The notes: generated by a model from the sequence alone, not told the origin. A DNA stretch of 64,000 bases from Phallus indusiatus (GCA_027605045.1 JAQFWX010000084.1:62001-126000), one strand, 5' to 3'. Positions 1 to 9,921 are shown, counted from the first letter of the stretch. Made by a program: numbers and translations.

Positions 1-162
1 ACTAAGACATGATGGCATCCGGCATGAGGTCACAGCTCCATACAGGTTGCACCAAAATGGACTAGTGGAATGCACCCATCAAACTATAATGAGTCGGGCA
101 AGAACCATGCAGATAAGTGCTGGGCTGCTGAAACAATTATGGGGTGAATGTGCCCTAATGGC
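1..162 (+). pseudogene. Ty1/Copia integrase fragment
   Basis: The translation contains QNGLVECTHQTIMSRARTM followed by a GLLKQLWGECALMAV segment. This matches the C-terminal part of Copia-type integrase cores, where N-G-x-x-E-R-x-N-(Q/R)-T-(I/L) carries the catalytic Glu and is followed by a conserved W-(A/G)-E-A segment. The fragment runs off the left edge and is cut at 163 by a repeat starting TGTCAGGG. No intact retrotransposon surrounds it, so it is a dead remnant. The family is clear; the lineage is not. Confidence 0.6.
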
Positions 163-286
163 TGTCAGGGTATGCTACCACTGTCTCTTATTTCTTATTT
201 CATTTCTATTTCATTTATCATTCCCATACTTCACCTTCACCTTCCGTTTATTTATTCTGTCCCTATTTCCATTTCTCCACTCGCAC
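163..286 (+). repeat. TGTCAGGGTATGCTACC repeat, partial copy
   Basis: The left arm of a recurring element beginning TGTCAGGGTATGCTACCAC and continuing as a T-rich tract. The same arm occurs at 668, inverted at about 1006, at 16550-16660, around 22736/25734, and inverted near 31250-31300. Here it interrupts the Copia fragment and runs directly into an LTR-B fragment at 287. Confidence 0.55.
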
Positions 287-667
287 TGTAAGGATCCGAA
301 GTATATAGCTTAAGGTATAGGCTATAAATGATTGGACTACAACAGGATATTTGATTTGAGGTCGGTTAGTCTACCATGGAGCAGGTCCTGGTGCTGATTT
401 CAGTGGAGAGTGTGTGAATGTGTGTGTGGGGAATAGAATAGGAGGACGATGTATGCACTGATATAAAACCAACACAAACAAAACACTAACAACAACTGCA
501 ATGACTAAGGGAGATCATATGCAATGTGCAAGTGATAAAAATGAACAGATGTCGACAATGAACTTGAGATGCAACTAAAATAGAGGACCTGCAATCAATG
601 ATGACTGTTATCCTTATGCAAGCTAGTGATGCGATAAACTGAAAATCGCTAGTTTAGACTTCGAGAC
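287..667 (-). repeat. LTR-B fragment (R/U5 end)
   Basis: On the minus strand this matches the last part of the long LTR annotated at 22815-25124. Shared landmarks are the terminal GGATC-TTACA, the CACGGTAGACTAA-type block, the GGTCCTC block and the CGCTAGTTTAGAC block. It is a partial copy cut off at 667 by the TIR element at 668. A second fragment in the same orientation lies at 25869-26720. Confidence 0.6.
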
Positions 668-1006
668 TGTCAGGGTATGCTACCACCATCCTCATTTTTC
701 CTTATTTATTATTGTCAGTATTGTTTTATTCCCATTCCATTTATTGTTTCTGTTATGGTACACTAGCACTTCACCCAGTTATTCAATTTCTTTGATCTCT
801 TTCAGTTTCTGTTTGTATTACGATTTCCTTCATTTCCCGTACTTTGCTGTTTTCACTAGTTCCATCATTTTCTCGATTTCTCGATTTTCTTGTTTCCCTT
901 CAATTTCTGTTTTTGAAATACAGAAATAATGAATGGAATAGAAATGAAATAATACCAATGATAATAAATAAGGAAAAATGAGAGGCTATGGTAGCATACC
1001 CTGACA
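668..1006. mobile_element. Long-TIR MITE (TGTCAGGGTATGC family)
   Basis: A 339-bp element whose first and last ~85 bases are imperfect inverted repeats: it starts TGTCAGGGTATGCTACCA and ends TGGTAGCATACCCTGACA. The centre is T-rich without coding potential. No target duplication is visible because both flanks are other repeats. The arms recur several times in the window, so it is a genuine repeat family. The superfamily cannot be assigned. Confidence 0.6.
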
Positions 1007-1053
1007 AAAACCCTTTATCAGACCCCCCTGTGGTCTGATAAAAAACTGTTACA
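1007..1053. repeat. Terminal hairpin fragment of the TGTAACAG element
   Basis: Contains CTTTATCAGAC and GTCTGATAAA separated by a short C/G-rich loop, then ends CTGTTACA. The same hairpin end occurs at 27537-27585 (inverted) and 30615-30659. It is a fragment of the element annotated in full at 27537-27831. Confidence 0.5.
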
Positions 1054-2577
1054 GAAGTTGTCTTTGGGTACCATGCTTGTATAAGTAAATATGAACGCTT
1101 CAAACTTTGTTTACATACAAAGGAAATGCAAGACACTGCCTGGAAATATGCCCACAAGAAGTAGCTTATACTTGATGGAACATTTGGGGTTTGCAATTGT
1201 CGAGTCTTACTATTCATTGCAGTGGCTGTCAACAATGATCAGAAAGGGTTGCCCATCGCTTTTTTTCTGTTCTTGGCACCAACAGAAAATCAAACAACAC
1301 ATGCAGGATACTAGGACGTTGGGGAACATCAGTTGGAAAATGTGCTAATGAAGACTTTTGTCCTAAAGTCACAATCACCAATACCGATACAAAGGAGCAT
1401 GGGGCACCATTGGCAGTTTGGCCAGTAATTTGTTTTGCTCTTGTCCAAGTTTCATCTTCGCAAATGCTGGACAAACAAGTGCAAGTCCCTCCTCAAGATT
1501 GGCAAGAAGTATAACAATTCAAGGTTGTTTGCAAGCCTTGGAGGAAAGATGAATTCTTTACTAAGTGAACACTGAAATGTCAACATTGTTATTAAAAAAA
1601 TCCAGTTTACTAAAGTCCACAACTCATGCTGAAGCAACCCAAAAGTTCCAACAAGGCACCAGTTACAACACAGCCACCAAGCAAGGACTTGCTTTGTTTG
1701 TGTCATGTATCTAGGGCAATTTTACCCAGCTCAGCAAAAACAAGTCAAAAGGCACAGCCACTGAATCCAAAAACAGCATATAAACAACAAAAGCCCACAT
1801 TATGTCAGGTTTGACATTTTATTTTTACTATTCTTTTTTGAGTTCTTACTTGTATTTGTATTTGTATTTGTTTATTTTCTAGGAGCAGTCATATGACTCA
1901 GTTCCAAGTACTTTTATTTTTCTGTCTCACCATAATGTTTCACTATAATTTTTACTGCTCCACCTTTACTAATTACTTTCCTTTATAAGTAATTTTTACT
2001 TACTAATATTTTGCTTTATTTGTAGCAGCCCCACAGTGTACAAATAGAGGCTGATTTCTCTTGTCAATAGTATTAGCCTTATCATCTATACTAGTGCACA
2101 GTGCTTACCAATTAAATTGGTCTCTTTTCTCTATTTCTTTCTCTTTTCTATCTCTACCTCAAGACTATCAGTAGCAGCCAGCTCAAGTCTTACAACAGCA
2201 GCAGCAAGCTCTGTCTCACACCCTCAATAACAAGACCTTTGTTACAAGACTAGGTTCCCCTTAATCAACTCTCTCATTTGCAACAGTACAAGGTGCCTAT
2301 ACCTTGAACCAGAGCAAATACATTACAGTTTGATGAGTTGTAGAATGTGATTCACAAGATATATAACTTGTCTGAAAGTAGGTGTCCTGGCCAAATTTCG
2401 GATTCCTCAAGCAGACCAGTCCTAGTATGTCCATTATCTTGGCATAATATTATAATTAGATATGAATTCCACTCAGTCCAATTTCAGAAGTATGAGTATT
2501 TGCTCCATCAACCCAAGCAACATCATCTTATGCAGTATTGCCTCCATCACCTGAACAATCACAAGCTGGAAAGAAAT
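1054..2577. other. Unassigned AT-rich sequence
   Basis: Short open frames (up to 111 codons) occur on both strands, but none shows a recognisable domain, and there are no convincing splice signals linking them. A (TTTGTA)n-like microsatellite lies near 1850-1870. Probably decayed repeat sequence; no gene is supported. Confidence 0.4.
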
Positions 2578-2950
2578 TAAGGCTGCTCACAGGTATGGGT
2601 AACCCATGGGTACCCATGTGTTTACCCACAGGTATTTCATAATTACTTCTGTGTATACAAACTAGATGCAGAATGGGCATTTATTTTACATGCCCAACTT
2701 ATCTTGTAGATATTCAAAAAATATTTATGACATATTTTTTTATTTCCATTTTAATTAAGTTTTGAGTCCTCCTCTAGAGCCAAAATAAAAAACAAATCAC
2801 AACAAAACACACTTGAAAATCACCCTATGTGTTATATGGCAGGTTAGCACAGGCACCTGTGGTTTACAAAATGCAGATCTGTACCCAACCCAGGTTACAT
2901 TGCAGCCCATGGGTCGGGTATGGGTTACTCACAGGTAAACCTATGTATAC
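2578..2950. mobile_element. Palindromic-word MITE (GGGTACCC type), degraded
   Basis: Begins TAAGGCTGCTCAC, close to the TAAGGCTGTTCA end of the complete element at 29502. Both arms are runs of words such as GGGTAACCC, ATGGGTACCCAT and GGTTAC. Between them lies the core shared with other families, with landmarks CCCAACTTATCTTGTAGATA and CTCTAGAGCCAAAATAAA. The right end is not clearly defined, so the end coordinate is approximate. No coding sequence. Confidence 0.5.
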
Positions 2951-3643
2951 TGTCCCGATCTGATCTCTGACATACCCGATATATCCAACAAACCCAATCT
3001 GACATTATGACTAACGACTTATGTTTCTGACAAACCCGATATTCCAACATTCCACTGAACAATACAATCCTGTCTCTTATCCCATTCCTAGTCAGATCAT
3101 TTCCACATTGGTCATTATTGTATGATCCAATACGTTCCTTTCCATTTTCAACTTATTTTTTTCTTTTGTATTTCGAATCTGTCAGAACTACCTAATTTCC
3201 CATAGTATAAATAACATTAAATCATGTATCTGGTTCTTTAAGTTCTGAAATCAAACTAGTCATCTAACTCATGGCTATTTTCTGTTTGAATCTTGTCTTC
3301 AAACTTCCTGATCTCCAGACTCACCGACATCCCAACATCCAACACCCTGTCAGACACTCTGTTGAGCATTGCGAAGCAAATTGCTGAGCATGTGCAAGAG
3401 AGAGGTGCAACACATAAGTTGAAGCCCACTCAGTCCCTGACAGTCTGCAACTCCAGGATTCCACAAGTTAGCCTGACCTTTCTGAAGCGTGAGAACTTCG
3501 GGAAGTCGGGAACTTAACATATACCCACAACCCATGGGGAACCTTAGAACAGTTAGAAAATTGATATTTGTCATACATAAGTGTTAAGTACACTATCTTA
3601 TCTAAATGGAAATGCAGATGGAGTTGTGAGTGGTGTTACAGAA
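2951..3643. other. Unassigned sequence with an LTR-A-like scrap
   Basis: No supported gene. Around 3410-3440 there is an AACACATAAGTTGAAGC segment resembling the LTR-A landmark GCGCAGCATATAAGCTGAAG, followed by a TCAGTCCCTGA motif, suggesting a very diverged LTR piece. Confidence 0.3.
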
Positions 3644-3771
3644 GGGGGGGTTTCACATAGATGAACTTGCTCTGAATTTGCCCTGAACTTGCAGTTAACT
3701 CCATTATGGATGGAGTTCAGGAAGGAGTTATCCACCAAATTCAGAGTGAGTTCACCTACATGAAACCCCCT
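3644..3771. repeat. Foldback (hairpin) repeat
   Basis: An almost perfect inverted repeat of ~128 bp. It begins GGGGGGTTTCA and ends TGAAACCCCC, with matching internal blocks (ACTTGCTCTGAATTTG against CAAATTCAGAGTGAGT). It would form one long hairpin. It lies just upstream of the decayed Tc1/mariner-like transposase; no target duplication was identified. Confidence 0.55.
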
Positions 3772-3779
3772 ATTATTAC

Positions 3780-4264
3780 TTCATATATTATTTCTGACAA
3801 AAAATTCTATATTCCATTCTTCCTGTGCTATCAATGTCCAGTATTCTACATGTCAACATCGAGGGATCATTCAACACAGCAAGCTTTGCAACATTCATTG
3901 AAGGTCTTCTGGATCAAATGCAACCACATCCACATCCAAATTTAGTTCCTGTTGTGGATAATTATCATATCTACAAATGTCAAGAGGTTTTAGACATGAT
4001 TACAAGCTGTTAAGTGTATTCAAAAGCTTCTGAGTAGTCTGAGAGTTGCTTTTTAGTGGTGGAAAGGATTGCTCCCCCCCATATTCTCCTGACTACAATC
4101 CAATCAAGCTTGCATTTTCATATGTCAAAAATGTCATCCAGCACAATGGCAATCTCATGCAACTGGTGGTGCTGGGGGATGATGAGGGTGAAATATATAT
4201 GCATGCAGTGTGGAACATAAAGGCTGAGCATGCAAGTGCATGGTATAAATATTGTGGCTACTAA
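3780..4264 (+). pseudogene. Tc1/mariner-type DDE transposase remnant
   Basis: Two reading frames together show the end of a Tc1/mariner-like catalytic domain. ILHVNIEGSFN and VVDNYHIYK resemble the second-Asp region (V-x-D-N-x-x-x-H). PPYSPDYNPIKLAFS is the signature P-P-Y-S-P-D-x-N-P-(I/E) motif carrying the third acidic region. The frame is broken between about 4010 and 4046 and an in-frame stop precedes the motif, so the gene is dead. The N-terminal DNA-binding part is absent or unrecognisable. Confidence 0.65.
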
Positions 4265-4266
4265 AC

Positions 4267-4432
4267 TGTTAGAATATTCTCTAAGTAGATTAGATTATAC
4301 CAGGGCTATGGGTAATAGGCGCCCAGACACAATATAGGTAAGCCTGGAGTGATGGGAATACTCTGTATAATTACCATCTGTCTCCAGTGTTGTTGAGGAT
4401 AATATCACATCGTCTCTATACCAATTCTAACA
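4267..4432 (+). mobile_element. Small LTR-like element (TGTTAGAAT...ATTCTAACA), 166 bp
   Basis: Starts TGTTAGAAT, ends ATTCTAACA, and is flanked by a perfect 5-bp duplication TAAAC (4262-4266 and 4433-4437). It is a shorter version of the 244-bp copies at 4803 and 27095. TG...CA ends with 5-bp duplications fit a solo LTR of a very small (TRIM/SMART-like) retroelement. No coding capacity. Confidence 0.65.
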
Positions 4433-4802
4433 TAAACATGTATCAATTTAGCTAGATATGTCATAACTACTGTTGTTTTCATATGCTCTATGCTTTTTAA
4501 ATTTTGACAAATCCTTTTGACATCATTCTTTGCAAAGTGTATAAGGTTCTTTGCAATGGCCATTGACATTCCCAGATAAGGAGCTCAATATCAGTAACCA
4601 AGTCCACTAACTTGGAAACACGCCTGTACCCTTGTTCTTCAATCAATGGGAAATATTAATAGTAAGACCGGCCATCTGCATGAGGACTTCCATCAAGTTC
4701 CTTGAGCCATGAGCAGATAAGTGGAAAGTTTGACAGATCTTCAAGTTCATCCATGTCACTGTCCACTACTGCTATTTTATCTTCCACTTTGTGGGTAATG
4801 GT
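4433..4802. other. Unassigned sequence
   Basis: Sequence between two small LTR-like elements. No domain, RNA gene or defined repeat was recognised. Confidence 0.4.
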
Positions 4803-5046
4803 TGTTAGAATATGATCTGTACATCTCTCTAAGTCGATTAGATTATACCACCGCTATGGGCGCCTAATAGGCGCCCAGATGCGGTATAGGTAAGCCTGGA
4901 GTGATGGGAATACTCTTTATACAGAGTATTCACCATCTGTCTCCAGGTATGTTCATAATTCATAAAATAATATATACAGAGTATTCACCATCTGTCTTCA
5001 GTGTTGTTGAGGTTAATATAACATCATCTCTATACCAATCTTAATA
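4803..5046 (+). mobile_element. Small LTR-like element, 244 bp
   Basis: Same family as 4267-4432, with a perfect 5-bp duplication ATGGT (4798-4802 and 5047-5051). It contains a GGGCGCCTAATAGGCGCCC hairpin and a TACTCTTTATACAGAGTA near-palindrome, both also present at 27095-27338. The 3' end reads TTAATA instead of CTAACA. Confidence 0.65.
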
Positions 5047-5149
5047 ATGGTCTGTCCTAGTGCTTGTTTAGGGCCCCAAGACATTCTGCATGGAGGTGCA
5101 ATGTGGTCATGGGCTTCCAAAAACTTCTTTACTGCATTGATAGTGAGGT

Positions 5150-5325
5150 CAGGTGTAAGGATCTCAATGGATTATACCTGCAGGTACAGCAGGTATGACC
5201 ATCTAAACCATACCTACCACAGGTTTTGCTTTTTGAGAAACAGGTTTGACCCATGGGTATATGGGTATACCCGTATACCTGCAGGTTTTGCAGACTCATA
5301 TCAATATGAAGAAGGGCATAAGGGT
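5150..5325. repeat. Palindromic-word array (ACCTGCAGGT type)
   Basis: Repeated near-palindromes ACCTGCAGGTA, GGGTATACCC and AAACAGGTTT fill this stretch, preceded by TAAGGATCTCAA, which resembles the TAAGGGTCTCAA terminus seen at 32616-32627 (inverted) and about 20077. It is probably a degraded MITE of that family. No coding sequence and no target duplication identified. Confidence 0.4.
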
Positions 5326-5401
5326 AAATATTCATCATGAATGAATGGATAATGAATAGATTTAGCAGAAGAGGAGGAAACTGTTAGAATACAGTAATTA
5401 A

Positions 5402-6005
5402 TAGTGTGGCCGCGGTTCGGTTCGGTCCGGTTTTTTGACCCTTTTTGCCGAACCGAAAACCGAACCGATGGTTCGGTTCGGGAAATTTCACTGAACCGAA
5501 CTGTTTTACATTGGTTCGGTTCGGTTCGGTTTTTATTGGTTCGGTTCAGTGGTTCGAACCGGTTCACAATAGTACTTGAAATTTTCTAGATTTCGATGAA
5601 TTTAGATGATTTTGGACAGCTTTTTTGCTTATGTAACACGGGCGCTTATTTAAGCGCCCAACTTATCTTGTAGATATTCGAAAAATATTTATGACATATT
5701 TTTTTATTCCCATTTTGAGCAATTTTTGAGCTCTCTAGAGCCAAAATAAAAAAAAAATCACGACAAAATTCACCATTTTGACCCAGTTATATGGCAATAT
5801 GTGAATTGGTTTCTGAACCGGTTCGAAATGGTTCCTATCGGTTCAGCATTTTTTCAAAAATTTTCGAACTGTGAACCGAACCATTTAAAAGACCGAACCG
5901 TTTAAAAGACCGAACCGAACCGAACCGATAAATCAGTTCATTTCGGTCTTTTTTTCGGTTCAGTTCAGTTCGGTTCAGTCCAAAAACCGAACCGCGGCCA
6001 CACTA
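5402..6005. mobile_element. hAT-like MITE with GGTTCGAACC-type arms
   Basis: A 604-bp element with a perfect inverted terminus TAGTGTGGCCGCGG/CCGCGGCCACACTA and a perfect 8-bp duplication GTAATTAA (5394-5401 and 6006-6013), as expected for hAT transposition. Both arms are arrays of GGTTCG/CGAACC words; the centre carries the shared core (GCGCCCAACTTATCTTGTAG, GAGCTCTCTAGAGCC). It sits inside an element starting TGTTAGAAT at 5382. An unoccupied version of the site is readable, inverted, around 17590-17640. No transposase. Confidence 0.8.
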
Positions 6006-6013
6006 GTAATTAA

Positions 6014-7259
6014 CTATTATGGTCATTCTATATAGTAATCATTGTGTCATGTTTGTTTTTCTCTTATTATGCGTGGTAGTTCTATTGTCCGATGATATTT
6101 AGATAAGTGATGTAAGCGCCCGTACCAGGTAACACTCCATGTAAATTATGCACAGACCTTACTTTAGCACTGGTGCACAGATCACCATCTTTCATGTATG
6201 TAGTCTCACCTGTTGTAGTTGTAGTTCCCTCATCAGGTTATAGAGTCTTGTTCTATACCTTCATAAGTGAACTACCAGTATTAGAGTAGAAATCCTTATG
6301 TCTTCCACTCTAATTTGTACTCATTGTACTCACAACCTATAAGCTGATCAACTATGTTTTCTCATGCTAACAATAAACCAAGTTTGGTCCTGGGGACAAC
6401 ATTATGATCTCTCATATCGTCAAGAAGTTGCAGTCTGACAGTGTCATCCTCATGATCAAATGATTCATGACTAAAGTTGAGGGTGCCAGTCTGTAGCCAA
6501 CACAAGGCAAAGGGCCCTAATTTATTTAATATGAATTCAAAAAAATTTACCTCAATAAATTTATTGTTTCTGGTCTAAATATTGATCAAGTTGCTTTCTG
6601 TAAGTTGTATTTGTTTCATAAAAAATTCACACAGCATCTCCCATTGAATTTTCAACCCTCAAAATTAATTTATAGACAGACAAGTTGGCAAATTGAGTCA
6701 GCACAGTACAATTCTAACTCTTACTTACTTACTTAAAATGTTTACATTTGATTATTGTGTATATAATCTTGACTGGGAAAAGTGGTCACACTGCATTATA
6801 CATGAACCAACTATTTTTACCTGGTGCAACAGGATGTGTTTAAATAGAGATGTTTTTTATGAGTTCGAGCATGCACAGTAAAATGGGAAAACTGGATGAT
6901 ATTTTGTGAGCTCACAATGGGTCTTTATGTACAAGTTGTTTGTTTCGAAGCACAGTGTAAATAGTGAATTCTGAACATGCAGAATAAAATGTGAATAGGT
7001 GAAAATAAAACAAGACAAAGATGAGAAACAAAGAAAAGGAACTGAGGAATGTGTAGCTGAAAGAAATGAAGCTAAAGCTAAAAAAAAATGTGGCCCTGCC
7101 ATATGCAGCAAGAAGTGGGATCAGAATCAATGTGATTATTGCATTCATCTTGGCAAATAGATGGGGATGGTTGGGTGAGAGGATTATATGTGCAAGTGGG
7201 GTATTTTTTTCTTAATGATATTATCGACAGGATCTTGACTAAATTTCACTTCTTCTTAG
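6014..7259. other. Unassigned AT-rich sequence left of the Gypsy element
   Basis: Open frames up to 98 codons occur on both strands without recognisable domains. The first ~60 bases continue the host repeat of the MITE at 5402. No gene or complete repeat was recognised. The sequence ends with CTTAG, the left target duplication of the retrotransposon. Confidence 0.4.
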
Positions 7260-7954
7260 TGTCACGCCCGGCGTGCCCCGTAACCTTTTCCGGAGGGTTA
7301 CGTAAGTCATACCTCGGTATCCAAGGTTCTATCAAGTACGTATCACGTACTTGTCTCGTACTTCCCGTACTTTATGCACAGCCCTCCGATCCGTCTATTC
7401 CCAAATGCAGTTTGCCTGCCCGACATTCCGATTAACCAGGACTCATCCGTCCCGAACTCTGCCTAAATATCTGTCCTAGTTACAACCATTCCTTTCTTAT
7501 CTCTTTCCCCTTTCAGAATAGTTATTCCGTACTCGTGTATTTAAACCCCAGTTCTATAGCGGGGAATCTTCAGTCAGAATATAGTAGTATTAGTCTTCCG
7601 TTCTTCTCTTCTATCTGTTCCGCCTCTGTTCTTATCCGTACTCTGCGTACTCTGTCTCGTACTTAGTTGCGGACTTGTGCGTAGTTTAAGTCTAAGTCGT
7701 CGTTAGACGTCTAGGACATCTGAAGTCCATCATCGTACTAGACGTCGGACTTGTGGGTACTTGATACGTACTTCTCTCGTTCTCTGAAATCGAGGGATAT
7801 CTGAAGTTGGGCGAGTGGGCGCAGCATATAAGCTGAAGCCAAGTCCCTCACACCCGTACTCTCCGTACTTCCTTTATTCTATCTATATCCGCACGCACGT
7901 GTTTCGTACTAGACCGGACTTTGCCGGGATAGACGCGGAACACGGCGCTTGACA
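7260..7954 (+). repeat. 5' LTR (family A)
   Basis: 695 bp, TG...CA ends (TGTCACGCCCGG ... GGCGCTTGACA). A TATA-like TATTTAAA lies at 7538-7545. The block CAGTCAGAATATA at 7571-7583 is about 30 bp downstream, where transcription should start, and is the segment complementary to the primer-binding site, so R probably begins close to 7571. Numerous GTAC-containing motifs (CGTACT) are scattered through the LTR and the internal region. Confidence 0.9.
7538..7545 (+). promoter_or_regulatory. TATA-like box of the 5' LTR
   Basis: TATTTAAA, about 30 bp before the inferred start of R. It is conserved in the solo LTR at 20426. Confidence 0.6.
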
Positions 7955-7955
7955 G

Positions 7956-7968
7956 TATATTCTGACTG
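7956..7968 (+). promoter_or_regulatory. Self-priming primer-binding site
   Basis: TATATTCTGACTG, one base after the 5' LTR, is the exact reverse complement of CAGTCAGAATATA at 7571-7583 in the LTR. There is no TGG typical of a tRNA-primed site. In Tf1-type elements the 5' end of the transcript folds back on such a site to prime reverse transcription; the same is inferred here. Confidence 0.75.
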
Positions 7969-8014
7969 ACTCGCTCACCAGCTTCGTCAGTCAATCGATT
8001 TCTCTTCTTCTATC

Positions 8015-9817
8015 ATGTCTTCTACTTCAACCACTCGTTCTTCCAAGGTCGGTCAACGCTTCGGACTCCGTGTAGAGGCCAACGACCCCGACTCTCCCGA
8101 GGTTATTAGGAATCTCAGGAGTCGAGCAATAACACCGATCCCTCTCAACCCCAATGTCCGTCCCTCCACGGTACGGGCAACATCGGAAGACCCAGCCCCT
8201 CGAAACCCTACGGAACAACGTGCCGATCGTGCTGCAACTCCCAATCACAATCAGTCCTCGTACCCGGAGTTGCCCGGACGACACAATTTCCAATCGGCAA
8301 CCATCGAAGAGGTTGTCGAGGAGCAGGACCCCAATGCTTATGAATACCCTTTACCACCCTCTCATTCTTCCAACGCTGACATTGACGAAGTTCTAGTTCC
8401 TCGTTCTCAAAACTCTATGCCTGAGGACGAAGTGCAAGAACCTCCACCATCAGCTCCTCCGGCCGCCGACCCTCCTGGCCAGTCACCCGGCCCACCATCT
8501 GACCCGGGCGACGACCAAGACCCCGACGGCCGTTCATTCCACACTCCATCTCATCACTCTCGATCTCGTGCCCCAAGTCGTTCTGCCACCCCTGGACCTC
8601 CAGGACCTCCCGGACCTCCGGGCCCGCCAGGTCCTCCAGGTGGTGGTGGCGATGACGGGTCTAATCCCTCTCGCGGAGGTGGCACCCCTCGTTCTCGAAC
8701 TCCCAGGGCAGCTCCACCCCAGGAGCTCTCCGGGTCTGAGCAATTATCTCGTGTTTTGGCACAGATGAATGAATTCCTTTTGGCTCAGGCTCGTCTCAAT
8801 GCCCAGGCTGCTCAAGCTCCGGCCCCACCTCCACCTCCTCCTCCTGTCAGTACTTCCAAGATCAAAGTACGCCCGCCCGATACCTTCGACGGGTCCTCCC
8901 CAGAAAAGCTTCGTATTTTCCAGACTCAGTGTCTGTTGAATTTCCGGGCGAGGCCCGAGCAGTTCGTTCTTGGTTCTCAGAAGGTCATCTTCGCGATGAC
9001 CTACCTCTCTGATGCAGCAACCCAGCTCATTACTCCCTATGTCGAGACCGGCAAGGAGTATGATTGGCTCAACGACTGGGATGCTTTCACCCGTTTCCTG
9101 AGTACCATCTTCGGGTCACATCGTCCCGAAGAAGAAGCTGAACGCAAGATCCGTGCACTCCGTTTTCCGGACTCTGGCAAGGCGTCGACGTACTTCATCG
9201 ACTTCGCCAAGTACGCCGTACAAGTCAGCTGGGACGATCGTGCTTTGTATTCCCTAGCTATAAGCCAACTCCCTGATCGTATCCGGGATCGTATCGAGGA
9301 TTCTGGACAGAACCCAGCGACTCTCAGTCAACTACGCGACCTCGTATTCAAGTACGACGCCATTCACTGGGAACGTGTCAACCGGAAGAAGGACGAGAAA
9401 CGTCTTCATGACCGGATCGTCTCTGAAAACCGGAAGACGCCCAATGCTGGACCCCCTACCTCCAATCAAAATAAGGGTAAGAGTTCTAGCAGCAACAACA
9501 ACAACTACCAGAAGTCCGACAAGAAGCCCGCCTCCGGATCCACCTACCAATCCAAAGCAAACCCCTCACATCTCGGTAAGGACGGTAAGCTTACCCCAGC
9601 CGAGAGGCAGCGTCGCATTGATAACAATCTCTGCCTGATCTGTGCCGACAAGGGCCATATGGCCGCTACCTGCCCCAAAGCCCGTGCTAACCCGTCCTCC
9701 TCGCAGTTCCCGTCCAAACCCAAGGTCGCCCGGGGCGCTAACACCAATGAATCCGGTACTCCCGTCGCTGAGGCCAAGCCCGAGGCAAAGTCCGAGAGTA
9801 CGGAACCAAAAAATTAG
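8015..9817 (+). CDS. gag: Gag polyprotein
   Basis: 600 codons from the first ATG after the primer-binding site. The N-terminal ~270 residues are low complexity and proline-rich, including a collagen-like GPP run around residues 191-208. A gag/retrotransposon capsid-like domain follows (around PPDTFDGSSPEKLRIF to the DLVFKYDAIHW region, residues ~285-450). Near the C-terminus (~546-559) is one CCHC zinc knuckle, CLICADKGHMAATC (C-x2-C-x4-H-x4-C). The frame ends at a TAG placed directly after the slippery run at 9808-9814, so Gag is made by normal termination and Gag-Pol by frameshifting. It forms the particle in which reverse transcription occurs. No internal stop. Confidence 0.92.
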   Translation: MSSTSTTRSSKVGQRFGLRVEANDPDSPEVIRNLRSRAITPIPLNPNVRPSTVRATSEDPAPRNPTEQRADRAATPNHNQSSYPELPGRHNFQSATIEEVVEEQDPNAYEYPLPPSHSSNADIDEVLVPRSQNSMPEDEVQEPPPSAPPAADPPGQSPGPPSDPGDDQDPDGRSFHTPSHHSRSRAPSRSATPGPPGPPGPPGPPGPPGGGGDDGSNPSRGGGTPRSRTPRAAPPQELSGSEQLSRVLAQMNEFLLAQARLNAQAAQAPAPPPPPPPVSTSKIKVRPPDTFDGSSPEKLRIFQTQCLLNFRARPEQFVLGSQKVIFAMTYLSDAATQLITPYVETGKEYDWLNDWDAFTRFLSTIFGSHRPEEEAERKIRALRFPDSGKASTYFIDFAKYAVQVSWDDRALYSLAISQLPDRIRDRIEDSGQNPATLSQLRDLVFKYDAIHWERVNRKKDEKRLHDRIVSENRKTPNAGPPTSNQNKGKSSSSNNNNYQKSDKKPASGSTYQSKANPSHLGKDGKLTPAERQRRIDNNLCLICADKGHMAATCPKARANPSSSQFPSKPKVARGANTNESGTPVAEAKPEAKSESTEPKN

Positions 9818-9853
9818 AACGCGTCCCCGAGGGCCAAGTACGACTCGGGGACG
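9808..9853 (+). promoter_or_regulatory. -1 ribosomal frameshift signal
   Basis: The last gag codons read CCA AAA AAT TAG, giving the heptamer A-AAA-AAT (9808-9814) immediately before the gag stop. After a 7-nt spacer there is a perfect 10-bp GC-rich stem, CGTCCCCGAG (9822-9831) with CTCGGGGACG (9844-9853), and a 12-nt loop. The pol frame is -1 relative to gag and is open across the signal, so one slip joins the two. The layout matches known -1 signals; function is inferred. Confidence 0.75.
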
Positions 9854-9921
9854 GCGCTATCTCCGAACGTACTATCCTTTTCCGTCATAGTGCCATTCCA
9901 ACTTCATCTTTCATTTCTGTT

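Noticed and set aside
5402..6005. Mutator-like element based on an apparent 9-10 bp duplication
   Set aside because: Comparison with the empty site shows the duplication is 8 bp (GTAATTAA) with a perfect 14-bp terminus, which fits hAT better.
3600..6100. CRISPR-like array from repeated short motifs
   Set aside because: The repeats are palindromic-word arrays and MITE arms in a eukaryotic genome, without regular spacers.
8590..8645. Collagen-like GPP repeats suggesting a structural protein gene
   Set aside because: They are part of the gag N-terminal disordered region, in frame with the capsid-like domain and zinc knuckle.
8053..9777. Several antisense open frames of 63-88 codons overlapping gag
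   Set aside because: They are low-complexity shadows of the Pro/Gly-rich gag sequence, with no splice logic or domain.
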